A stretch of DNA of 64,000 nt from Hinthialibacter sp964556895 (GTDB lineage Bacteria; Hinthialibacterota; Hinthialibacteria; Hinthialibacterales; Hinthialibacteraceae), in contig CAZKYC010000001.1 in NCBI GenBank assembly GCA_964556895.1, positions 62,001 through 126,000 on the forward strand. Reading direction: 5' to 3'. Shown piece after piece: positions 18,812-26,649 of the stretch (within the stretch, counting starts at the first letter, position 1; the number at the start of each line of letters is the position of its first letter). The translations under genes were made by a program, and so were the position numbers. Under the pieces are notes generated by a model. It ran no database searches. It was given only the letters and a program-made list of their open reading frames with translations, and was not told the DNA's origin.

Positions 18812-20166
18812 CCCTCTCACGTTTGCGCGCTTGTTGTTTCATTGCGTTATCGCTGGGCATTTTGGCAGCGGCAATCGCGCCAACCTATGCGGATGTTGTC
18901 TTCTTAAAAGACGGCGCCAGGCTGCGCTGTGAACTGGTCTCTTCTGAAGAAGCCAACAACCCGACCAATGAGTACATCCAGATCCGGCTCAACCAATCAA
19001 CGGTCTGGCTCAAGCGCGAAGCGGTGGAGCGCATCGAAGAAACCGACGCCGAACCTCCCTCCGAGCTCAACAATGACGAACTCGTCAAACGCCTCATCGA
19101 AGTAGGCTATATCTTAAAAGAAGACAACTCGGCGCCCCCGACAACAGGCGATAGCGCCAGCGGCGACGCCATGCGCCTCAGCGTAAAATCGGTTCGTGGA
19201 TGGGCGTATGTGTCAGACACCCGGCGGGTCGATTCATCCCAAAACCGAGAGCCGCTCCAAGAGGGCCAAGAAATTCCTCTGGGGCGAATGATTCTGGTCT
19301 CAGGCAACTCGCGCGTCACCCTGAATATCGAAGAGATGGGCGAAATCGGGTTGATGCCCGGCGCCCATATTCGCTTTGATCAATTGATCTGGGACCCGTC
19401 CGTTCAAAACTACCGCATCCACCTTCGCCTTGAGAACGGCGGCGTCTGGTTTAACATCGGCCAGGGCAAGTCTCAGTGGCGCCGCGTTATCTTAAGCGTC
19501 AACTCCGTCCAGACCATTCTTCAAACGGGTGTGTTGCTGGCTGAAGCGACCCAGATGAGCGGCGGCGCCAATTTACATTACCTCGAAGGCTCCGCAGACC
19601 TGCGCTTTTGGCGGGGCAGCGACCCCTATTTAGTGCCCTCCGGGCAATCGCTTCGCGTGTCGCCCGACTCAAACAAACTCAATCTGCAAGAATTCGCCGG
19701 CGCCCAATCAAAACTGGCGGCAATCAAAGACTGGGACAATTGGCAGCCCGAACCACTGGGGTTGTCCTTTGACTTTCAACCGCCGCCGCTAAACCGCTTT
19801 CGCCTGTTTGGCCCGCTGCCTGCAATGTATCCACATAAAATCCCCATTGACTTGTCGATCGCGTTTCCGCCCATCGCCCAGGGCCTTGGCGAAGTGTTTA
19901 CCGAATACAAAAAGGCCTTAGACCAATACAAGTTTGATACAGGAAAGTATCCCTCAGAAGAACTCGGCCTCGGCGCCTTACAACAGTCGTATGGCGTCCC
20001 TGGCTGGCAAGGCCCCTATCTAAAACCCAGCGTGCCCTTGCGTGACATGTGGGGCAGCCCCTTTGTCTACGACTACTTCAAAGACGGCAATAAGGAGTAC
20101 GTCAGCGTGCGCAGTTTTGGCCCCAACCAATACGACGACAATGGGCTGTTAGACGATTTGCGTTAA
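18808..20166 (+). CDS. Secreted FecR-domain protein with C-terminal pseudopilin-like globular domain
   Basis: 452 residues with a Sec signal peptide (first about 29 residues). Residues 30-75 resemble a short beta domain (DVVFLKDGARLRCELVSSEE). A FecR-like domain covers about 130-290 (GRMILVSGNSRVTLNIEEMG, GGVWFNIGQGKSQW). The last 110 residues copy the GspG globular domain: EYKKALDQYKFDTGKYPSEE, GWQGPYL, D-WGSPFVYDYF and an Asp-rich end, but there is no prepilin leader or pilin helix. It may dock onto the type II machinery or simply reuse the fold. Convergent with the next gene, stops overlapping. Confidence 0.72.
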   Translation: MTLSRLRACCFIALSLGILAAAIAPTYADVVFLKDGARLRCELVSSEEANNPTNEYIQIRLNQSTVWLKREAVERIEETDAEPPSELNNDELVKRLIEVGYILKEDNSAPPTTGDSASGDAMRLSVKSVRGWAYVSDTRRVDSSQNREPLQEGQEIPLGRMILVSGNSRVTLNIEEMGEIGLMPGAHIRFDQLIWDPSVQNYRIHLRLENGGVWFNIGQGKSQWRRVILSVNSVQTILQTGVLLAEATQMSGGANLHYLEGSADLRFWRGSDPYLVPSGQSLRVSPDSNKLNLQEFAGAQSKLAAIKDWDNWQPEPLGLSFDFQPPPLNRFRLFGPLPAMYPHKIPIDLSIAFPPIAQGLGEVFTEYKKALDQYKFDTGKYPSEELGLGALQQSYGVPGWQGPYLKPSVPLRDMWGSPFVYDYFKDGNKEYVSVRSFGPNQYDDNGLLDDLR

Positions 20167-20675
20167 GAGGTTTCTGGCAGAATCTGTTGGATGGCTTTGA
20201 GAAGTTTCTTGGGTTCTTGAGAACCGATCAAGATATGCTTCCCGTTTTTGTAGTGAATCCTCACGCCCTCATTGCCTGACACGTTGTAGGCTTTGCCCTT
20301 CCAGACATAGCGAATGCCCCAGCCGCCATAGCCGAGAATTGGCCTGTATTCTTTGGCTTCGACTGACTCGACTTCATCTAAACTGACAGAAATATCTTTC
20401 CAATACAGCCCGCGATAATAGAGAAACAGCCCATCCGGCCTCACTGTGGTTGTCATCTTCAACCACAACAACCAGGCCGAAATTGAGATACTGACATAGA
20501 GACTAAACAACAGGCCATAGAGGGCCTCCCACCAACCGTCCGATCCGCTTTCCGTTCCAACAAGCTCAACCGTCAATGCTATCGGCGCATACATCAACGC
20601 GGCGCCGACAATCAGCCAAAACCAGATAACGCGGAACGCCTGTTCTTCGACATACAGCGGCTTCGATTTGTTCAT
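20163..20675 (-). CDS. Two-helix membrane protein with PH-like C-terminal domain
   Basis: 170 residues, not recognised by name. Two hydrophobic segments (VIWFWLIVGAALMYAPIAL and LYGLLFSLYVSISISAWLLWL) are followed by a beta-rich domain beginning TVRPDGLFLYYRGLYWKDISVSLDEVESVEA, the pattern of bacterial PH-like domains. It overlaps the ribbon-helix-helix gene by 4 bases and probably works with the SPFH protein upstream in the same operon. Confidence 0.6.
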   Translation of the reverse strand: MNKSKPLYVEEQAFRVIWFWLIVGAALMYAPIALTVELVGTESGSDGWWEALYGLLFSLYVSISISAWLLWLKMTTTVRPDGLFLYYRGLYWKDISVSLDEVESVEAKEYRPILGYGGWGIRYVWKGKAYNVSGNEGVRIHYKNGKHILIGSQEPKKLLKAIQQILPETS

Positions 20676-20857
20676 GGGTTGTCCTCATGTGGAGAGGCGG
20701 TTTTCTCATTGACGCGCTTGCGCCTCCGATTCACCGCCTCCCGCAGTAGAAATTCGATTTGGCCATTCACGCTGCGCAGTTCCTGATCCGCCCAGGCGTT
20801 AATTTCATCCCAGAGTTTCGGGTCCATCCGCAGCAAAAAACTTTTCCGTTTAGCCAT
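20672..20857 (-). CDS. Arc-like ribbon-helix-helix DNA-binding protein
   Basis: 61 residues: KSFLLRMDPKLWDEINAWAD (beta strand and first helix) and LRSVNGQIEFLLREAVNRRR (second helix) match the Arc/MetJ fold. It lies between the SPFH gene (6 bases upstream) and the PH-like gene. Arc-like proteins usually repress their own operon; the dyad at 21766-21799 is a natural candidate operator. A toxin-antitoxin role is unlikely as neither neighbour looks like a toxin. Confidence 0.8.
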   Translation of the reverse strand: MAKRKSFLLRMDPKLWDEINAWADQELRSVNGQIEFLLREAVNRRRKRVNEKTASPHEDNP

Positions 20858-20862
20858 TCGTC

Positions 20863-21753
20863 TTAATTAAATAACGTGCCTGTGTTCACAATCGGCTGTG
20901 CGTGTTCTTCACCGCAGAGCACCACCAACAGGTTGCTGACCATTGCCGCTTTGCGATCTTCGTCGAGGTCGACAACTTGTTTTTCGCTGAGCTGCAGCAG
21001 CGCCAGTTCGACCATGCTCACCGCGCCCTGGACGATCAACTTACGCGCGGCGATGACCGCCTGGGCCTGTTGGCGGCGCAACATCGCCCCGGCGATTTCA
21101 GCCGCGTAAGCGAGATGGCTGATACGCGCTTCTTCGATCTCAACGCCGGCTTTGGCTAGGCGCTCTTGCAACTCGCCCATCAATTGTACGTTGACCTCAT
21201 CCGTCCCTTGGCGCAGCGAGATTTCCTCTTCTTCTTCAGAATCGTAAGGATACCGCCCCGCCAGATGGCGGATCGCCGCTTCGCTCTGGGTTTCGACATA
21301 TTCTTCATAGTCATCAACTTCAAACAGCGCCTGAGCGGTGTCTTTCACCTTCCACACCACCACGGCGGCGATCTCAATGGGGTTGCCGTTGTGGTCATTC
21401 ACTTTGAGTTTTTCGCCATTCAGGTTCCGGGAGCGAAGCGAAATTTTTTTGACCGTTGTGAACGGATTGCGCCAACAAAAGCCCGATTGTTTCACCGTAC
21501 CCTGATAGTGGCCAAACAACACATAAGCCCCTGCTTGATTTGGGTTTAGAATGAACAGACCAGTCATGAATACTATATTGCATACACCAATAATTATCGC
21601 TGGGACATAAAACCCGATCGGATTGCCTCTTTGGATAGAAACCATGATTCCAGATACAACCAACCAGATAATCACAGCGATGACTACCAGCCCGATAATC
21701 AGAAACATCCATCCTGATTTTGGTTGTAAATCTTGCTCTTCTGTTTTCATCAT
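20863..21753 (-). CDS. SPFH/band 7 (stomatin-like) membrane protein
   Basis: 296 residues. Two membrane segments near the N-terminus (residues about 15-37 and 50-68) precede an SPFH domain: NQAGAYVLFGHYQGTVKQSG, PIEIAAVVVWKVKDTAQALFEV, and the coiled-coil-forming end EIAGAMLRRQQAQAVIAARK. SPFH proteins build oligomeric scaffolds in the inner membrane and often control proteases or membrane domains. A GGAGGG ribosome binding site precedes the start. First gene of a three-gene operon. Confidence 0.88.
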   Translation of the reverse strand: MMKTEEQDLQPKSGWMFLIIGLVVIAVIIWLVVSGIMVSIQRGNPIGFYVPAIIIGVCNIVFMTGLFILNPNQAGAYVLFGHYQGTVKQSGFCWRNPFTTVKKISLRSRNLNGEKLKVNDHNGNPIEIAAVVVWKVKDTAQALFEVDDYEEYVETQSEAAIRHLAGRYPYDSEEEEEISLRQGTDEVNVQLMGELQERLAKAGVEIEEARISHLAYAAEIAGAMLRRQQAQAVIAARKLIVQGAVSMVELALLQLSEKQVVDLDEDRKAAMVSNLLVVLCGEEHAQPIVNTGTLFN

Positions 21754-21765
21754 GCCCTCCGATGA

Positions 21766-21824
21766 TATAATTATGATATCACTACCATATCATATTATAC
21801 GCAAGAGTTAAATAAAAAGTTCAA
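21766..21824 (-). promoter_or_regulatory. Promoter with overlapping dyad operator of the SPFH operon
   Basis: On the minus strand TTGAAC (21819-21824) and TATAAT (21794-21799) are 19 bases apart, 40 bases before the SPFH start. Overlapping and just downstream is a dyad, ATGATAT (21773-21779) and ATATCAT (21787-21793), flanked by TATAAT/ATTATA. The arrangement suits repression by the ribbon-helix-helix protein of the operon; that assignment is inference. Confidence 0.5.
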
Positions 21825-21852
21825 AAAAAATTCCAAAGGGGAAAAATTTTAA

Positions 21853-21971
21853 AAATCCAGAAACCATGTCAAAACACAGCAACCTAATATCGGCTTGGGT
21901 GCAACTCTGGAAGCGCCTGTGCAAAAGGGCCTGAAAGCCCGCACTGAAGCGAGCAGAGATGTACCCAAGCC
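21853..21971. repeat. Hairpin repeat family B, copy 2 with shared leader
   Basis: The hairpin core is 21892-21971 (arms GGCTTGGGTGCAACTCT and its near complement, inner hairpin GGGCCTGAAAGCCC). The 39 bases before it (from AAAAATCCAGAAACC) recur before copy 3, so the duplicated unit is about 120 bases. It lies in the 545-base gap between the SPFH operon and the adenosyltransferase gene, which otherwise holds only copy 3 and the SPFH promoter. Confidence 0.78.
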
Positions 21972-22062
21972 AGACACAGCAAAATCTCAATTCAATATAC
22001 GGAAAAAACCTAAAATGAATGACCCCGCCCCAAAGGGCGAGGAATTAAACCCGAATTAGATA

Positions 22063-22270
22063 AAATCCAGAAACCATGTCAAAAACACAGCAACCTAATA
22101 TCGGCTTGGGTGCAACTCTGTGAGCGCCTGTGCAAAAGGGCCTGAAAGCCCGCACTGAAGCGAGCAGAGTTGTACCCAAGCCAAATACAACGATAAAAAA
22201 ATCATCCTTGAGATCGTGTCTGGAAATTTTAATTCAATTTGAGAGAACGTATCCAAATCCCGGATGAGCC
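22063..22270. repeat. Hairpin repeat family B, copy 3 with extended flank
   Basis: Core hairpin at 22103-22182, a direct repeat of copy 2. The right flank to 22270 (AAAATCATCCTTGAGATCG ... CCGGATGAGCC) recurs almost perfectly, inverted, at 60004-60091 next to copy 4. The mobile or recombining unit is therefore at least 165 bases. Confidence 0.78.
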
Positions 22271-22298
22271 TTTTTTTTGCAAAAATCTATAAACCGAG

Positions 22299-22853
22299 TT
22301 AGATGGTGGGTTTCCAGATCACTTCTGGGGTTTCATCAACGGCGTTTTGATAGCGCGCCATGACAAACAACAGGTCAGAAAGCCGATTGAGATACTGCAA
22401 TAATGTATCACTAACCGGCTCGCTGTGGCGTAACGTAACGACCCGACGTTCAGCACGGCGGCAAACCGAACGCCCCATGTGAAGGTAAGATGCCGGCCTT
22501 GATCCGCCCGGCAGAATGAACTGACGCAGCGGCTCAAGACAGGCTTCGTAATGGTCGATCCAGCCTTCAAGCTCAACAACATGGGCATCCTGGATGCGCG
22601 GCACGACCATCTTGCTTTTCTCATCGGGCGGACAGGCTAAATCCGCCCCCAGGTCGAACAGCGTCGACTGAACCTTCAGAATAGCGGGTTGAAGCGGCTC
22701 AGACACACCATGGGCGACAGCCAGACCCAGCAGCGAGTTGAGTTCGTCTACCTCGCCATAAGCCTCTACCCGCAACGCGTCTTTATTGATGCGGCGCCCG
22801 GTAGCCAGGCAGGTGACGCCGTCATCTCCAGTCTTCGTATAAATTTTGACCAT
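22299..22853 (-). CDS. Cob(I)alamin adenosyltransferase, PduO type
   Basis: 184 residues. N-terminal nucleotide-binding motif KIYTKTGDDGVT, then GEVDELNSLLGLA, FDLGADLACP, FILPGGS, CRRAERRVV and LNRLSDLLFVMAR, all hallmarks of the trimeric PduO-type enzyme. It transfers the adenosyl group of ATP to cob(I)alamin to make adenosylcobalamin. No cobalamin-dependent enzyme is adjacent, so it probably serves cells generally. Confidence 0.94.
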   Translation of the reverse strand: MVKIYTKTGDDGVTCLATGRRINKDALRVEAYGEVDELNSLLGLAVAHGVSEPLQPAILKVQSTLFDLGADLACPPDEKSKMVVPRIQDAHVVELEGWIDHYEACLEPLRQFILPGGSRPASYLHMGRSVCRRAERRVVTLRHSEPVSDTLLQYLNRLSDLLFVMARYQNAVDETPEVIWKPTI

Positions 22854-23013
22854 TTATCGCACCTTATTTCATTTGTTCCTAACTGTACCCAAATGTAATG
22901 GGCAAACAACAAGAATACAATAGCGCATTTGTTGAAATTCCCAGCCGATAACCCGTTCAATATGCGCCTGAGTTTCTATCAAAGAGAAGAATTGTACTTT
23001 TGTGGAGGTTCCC

Positions 23014-23703
23014 ATGAAACAGGGTTTCGTATTCGCGTCTATTCTTGGGCTTCAGCTAGCCGCCCAGGCTCAAGTTATTGAAATTCGATATCAAGAGAGT
23101 GGATTGACTGAGTATCACGACGTCCAGATTTATAAATGGGACACAGACGAAAGCGACGGGGCGTCAGGCGTGGTAGAATATAATGAGAACCACATGCTTC
23201 TCAAATTTGGCGGAGTAGAAGTCCCAGCAGGGCTATATGACTTAGATTTACAGATCAAGTTGTCTTCCGTATCCACTCCAGGCGACATGAGAGTCTATTT
23301 TTTAACGGATTATGATTGGGCCGACCCGGGGACCCAGTTAAACCCGCCTTCTGCGTCGAGTCTAAACCCAACCTGGTCACATATCAATTATAACAGCCGC
23401 GCCTGGTCGACGCCTGGTGCGGTGGGCGGCGCCGAAGCTAACCAATTGATGGACTCAAAAACGATCTCAACCGCAGGCGTCCACATCTTTGATGGGACCT
23501 CTGTGAGCATGACCAGCCAGGCCGATTTTGCGTTCGCCATTACCATGCAGACCAGCGCAGTGATGTACACCAAAGAGAGCGCTCCTACCAACACCTACCT
23601 GCCGACGCTTCGCTTCACGTTAATTGAGTCATATGAAGCGGCGCCCCGCTTTGGCGGATTGGATTGGAACGGTTTCTTTTACCCGTTCCATCTCATGCGG
23701 TAA
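23014..23703 (+). CDS. Secreted beta-rich protein, DNRLRE-like
   Basis: About 229 residues from the ATG at 23014, which follows a GGAGG site (a GTG at 23002 is in frame). Sec signal peptide with cleavage after AQA. The mature part has a pattern seen in DNRLRE-type modules: VQIYKWDTDESDGASG, NHMLLKFGGVEVPAGLYDLDLQIKL, and a late PTLRFTLIES strand. Such modules are common in extracellular proteins of unknown role. It would be a candidate type II secretion substrate. The C-terminus ends in aromatic residues (NGFFYPFHLMR). Confidence 0.6.
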   Translation: MKQGFVFASILGLQLAAQAQVIEIRYQESGLTEYHDVQIYKWDTDESDGASGVVEYNENHMLLKFGGVEVPAGLYDLDLQIKLSSVSTPGDMRVYFLTDYDWADPGTQLNPPSASSLNPTWSHINYNSRAWSTPGAVGGAEANQLMDSKTISTAGVHIFDGTSVSMTSQADFAFAITMQTSAVMYTKESAPTNTYLPTLRFTLIESYEAAPRFGGLDWNGFFYPFHLMR

Positions 23704-23813
23704 GCCGTTTTATCAGAGTGAACCGTTCACAGCGGCCATGTTGCTTTCAACACTGATTCGAGTATCATCATATTCGTTTGTTTGGTTGAAATTCACCGAA
23801 AGAGCTTTCATTC

Positions 23814-24755
23814 ATGACGCGTTTTTTGGTCTCTGGCGGCGCAGGGTTTATCGGCTCTCATATTGTTGAACGGTTGTTGAACGACGGCCACGACGTCACC
23901 GTTATTGACGACCTCAGCACGGGGCGCATCGAAAATGCGAATGAGTTTGAAGGGCGCGTCGATTTTCACAAGATCGACCTGAGAAACCTCGACGATGTGC
24001 AACGCGCAACCGAAGGCGTTGACCACATCTTTCACCAAGCGGCGCTGCCGTCTGTTCCACGTTCAATCGAGAACCCTCTCGAAAGCCATCATGTCAACGT
24101 CACCGGAACCGTCAACCTGCTCATCGCCGCCAAAGAAGCGGCCGTGAAGCGGTTTGTTTACGCCGCCTCGTCTTCAGCCTATGGCGACGCTGAAATCGAC
24201 TATAAACATGAAGAAATAAACCCGGCCCCGCTGTCGCCCTATGGCGCCGCGAAACTGTCAGGCGAGCTTTATTGCCAGGCGTTTTATCATTCGTATGGGC
24301 TTGAGACTGTTTGCTTACGCTATTTCAACGTGTTTGGCCCGCGCCAAAACCCGTTTTCGGCGTATACGGGCGTGTTGGCGATCTTCATTCCACTCATGCT
24401 CAAAGGCAAACAGCCCACCATCTACGGCGACGGATCCGCGTCACGCGATTTTACCTTTGTGAAAAACAACGTCGAAGCCAACCTGTTAGCCATTGAGGCC
24501 AAAGACGCGCCCGGCGAAGTGATCAACATCGCCTGCGGCAGGCAATACACCATTCTCGAAATCGTTGACGCGATCAACCAAATTTTAGGAACAACCATCA
24601 AGCCCAAATTTGAAGCGCCCCGCGCCGGCGACATCAAACACTCGCTCGCCTCCATTGAGAAAGCCAAAACTGTATTAAATTACGACCCCGCGATCCGTTT
24701 TGAAGACGGCCTGCGCACGACCATCGACTGGTACCGCAAGGAACTGGGGCTTTAA
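23814..24755 (+). CDS. NAD-dependent sugar-nucleotide epimerase/dehydratase (extended SDR)
   Basis: 313 residues. NAD-binding GGAGFIGSHIVERLL at the N-terminus, ASSSAYGD with the catalytic Ser/Thr region, and the YxxxK motif in SPYGAAK. The sequence RYFNVFGPRQNPFSAY and the late FEDGLRTTIDWYR are typical of UDP-glucose or UDP-GlcNAc 4-epimerases. Substrate cannot be fixed without comparison. Likely supplies envelope sugars. Its TAA overlaps the stop of polX on the other strand. Confidence 0.88.
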   Translation: MTRFLVSGGAGFIGSHIVERLLNDGHDVTVIDDLSTGRIENANEFEGRVDFHKIDLRNLDDVQRATEGVDHIFHQAALPSVPRSIENPLESHHVNVTGTVNLLIAAKEAAVKRFVYAASSSAYGDAEIDYKHEEINPAPLSPYGAAKLSGELYCQAFYHSYGLETVCLRYFNVFGPRQNPFSAYTGVLAIFIPLMLKGKQPTIYGDGSASRDFTFVKNNVEANLLAIEAKDAPGEVINIACGRQYTILEIVDAINQILGTTIKPKFEAPRAGDIKHSLASIEKAKTVLNYDPAIRFEDGLRTTIDWYRKELGL

Positions 24756-26476
24756 GACGTCTTGGTTTTCTTCCAGTTCAAATACTGTTTATAGGTCATG
24801 GTGTTAATGACATCGCCTGGCGCCAGCCCGCCGCGGCGCGCCATTTTGACGCCCAGTTCCAGGTGATCAAAATGGCCCACCGTATGAGTGTCGGTATTGA
24901 TCGAAAACTGAACGCCGTGCGCCTTGGCCTGGCGGATATGCGCATCATTGAGGTCGAGGCGAGTTGGGTAACAGTTGATCTCCATCACTGTGTTGGTTTC
25001 AGCGGCCTTGGCGAAGACCGCTTCAGCGTCAAATTCAATTGGCGGGCGCCTGCCGATCAGGCGCCCGGTCGGATGGGCGATAATGTCAACGTATGGGTTT
25101 TCAATCGCCTTGAGAATTCGGGCGGTCATCTTGTCTTTGGGCTGTTCAAGCGCGGTATGGACTGACGCGATTACGATGTCTAGCTCGCTCAACAGTTCAT
25201 CGTCATAATCCAGACGCCCATCAGAACGAATATCGACTTCGGCGCCAGCCAAGACCACAATGCCCTTGGTTTTCTCATTGTATTCGCGCACCCGTTCGAT
25301 CTGTTGTTTGAGTTGATCGTTCGACAAACCGCCGGCGACGCCCAGCGAGGCCGAGTGGTCTGTGACCGCGATGTAGAAATACCCCCGTTGTTTGGCTTGG
25401 CTGGCGAGTTCTTTCAACGACATGGCGCCGTCGCTGTCGGTGGTGTGGTTGTGCAGCGCCGACCGAATGTGCTTGGCCTCGATCAATTCAGGCAGGGCGC
25501 CTTCTTCGGCCAAGCTGATTTCGTCGCGGCCTTCACGCAATTCAGGCGCAACCCACGCCAGCCCCAACGACTGATAGACATCGTCTTCGGTCTCGCCCGC
25601 GACGCGTTTTTCAGATTCGGTTTCGAACACGCCGTATTCGTTTACTTTCAGTTGTTTCTTCACAGCCCGCTCGCGCAGTTTGACATTGTGTTCTTTGGAG
25701 CCGGTGAAGTATTGCAGCGCCGCACCGAACGCCTGTTGTTCAACCACGCGAAGATCAACTTGAAGGCCGTTGTCTAATACGATGCTTGACTTGGTCTCGC
25801 CTTTGGCCAACACATCGCGAACCTCAGGGGTTGAAAGAAACTCATCCATTACCGCCGAAGCGTTTTTGGCGGACACCAATAGATCAACATCGCCGACGGT
25901 CTCGCGGCCCCGCCTGAGGCTGCCCGCGATGTCAGCCTGGACGACCCCCTTCACCGCTTTGACCCGCTCAAGAATTTCACGGGCGATGGGCGCGGCGACG
26001 CCCAGGTCATAGCGCCCGCTGGATTGCTCAAGGTTGGCGATGCCTTTCAGAATCTTCTCTTCGCTTTTCTTGCCCATCGTGGGCAGCGACTGCAACTTGC
26101 CCGCTTTAGCGGCTTGTTTGAGATCATCAATCGACGACACGCCCAACTCTTCATAGACCAATTTGACCGTCTTCGGCCCCATGCCGTTTACCTTGAGCAG
26201 GCCAAGAATGCCGTCAGGAAACTCGCTTTTCAGCGTTTCATGGGCGCTGACTTTTCCGGTCTCGATAAACTCAGCGGTTTTTTCGACAATCGCCTTACCG
26301 AAACCGTCGATGGTTTTCAATTCGTCGCGTTCATACAAGTCGCGCAACGGCTGGCCCAGATCGCCAATCGTGCGCACGGCGTTTTGATAAGCGCGTATCT
26401 TAAATGGATTTTCGCCTTTCATTTGCAACAGGCTGGCCATTTCATCAAAGACTTGCGCGATTTGTTTGTTTTCCAT
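24752..26476 (-). CDS. polX: DNA polymerase/3'-5' exonuclease PolX
   Basis: 574 residues from MENKQIAQV. An 8 kDa-type helix-hairpin-helix domain (residues 1-100) precedes the polymerase beta palm, with GSLRRGRETVGDVDLLV and LQVDLRVV supplying the catalytic carboxylates. The C-terminal PHP domain (about 335-574) contains HNHTTDSDG, AVTDHS and NTDTH metal-binding motifs. PolX fills short gaps in repair, and the PHP domain gives 3'-5' exonuclease or AP-endonuclease activity. Length and architecture match bacterial PolX. Confidence 0.95.
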   Translation of the reverse strand: MENKQIAQVFDEMASLLQMKGENPFKIRAYQNAVRTIGDLGQPLRDLYERDELKTIDGFGKAIVEKTAEFIETGKVSAHETLKSEFPDGILGLLKVNGMGPKTVKLVYEELGVSSIDDLKQAAKAGKLQSLPTMGKKSEEKILKGIANLEQSSGRYDLGVAAPIAREILERVKAVKGVVQADIAGSLRRGRETVGDVDLLVSAKNASAVMDEFLSTPEVRDVLAKGETKSSIVLDNGLQVDLRVVEQQAFGAALQYFTGSKEHNVKLRERAVKKQLKVNEYGVFETESEKRVAGETEDDVYQSLGLAWVAPELREGRDEISLAEEGALPELIEAKHIRSALHNHTTDSDGAMSLKELASQAKQRGYFYIAVTDHSASLGVAGGLSNDQLKQQIERVREYNEKTKGIVVLAGAEVDIRSDGRLDYDDELLSELDIVIASVHTALEQPKDKMTARILKAIENPYVDIIAHPTGRLIGRRPPIEFDAEAVFAKAAETNTVMEINCYPTRLDLNDAHIRQAKAHGVQFSINTDTHTVGHFDHLELGVKMARRGGLAPGDVINTMTYKQYLNWKKTKTS

Positions 26477-26649
26477 TGAGTCGCCCTTTCGTGTACGCAA
26501 CTATTGTAAGCGGGTATGGCTTTGTGAGAACGGCGCCTAGGCCTGAATTGGCTGGAGTAAACCGACAGGATGTGATACCCTCTATACCTTTGAGATGGCT
26601 TTTTGTGAATCGCCGAATGGTTTACAGAGCGCCCTGCCCAAAACACATT

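Noticed and set aside
20672..20857. Antitoxin of a toxin-antitoxin pair
   Set aside because: The adjacent genes encode an SPFH protein and a two-helix membrane protein, neither resembling a known toxin.
21853..22182. Two direct repeats that could suggest a CRISPR array
   Set aside because: Only two units, each about 120 bases, with a long inner hairpin, no spacers of even length and no cas genes. They are copies of hairpin repeat B.
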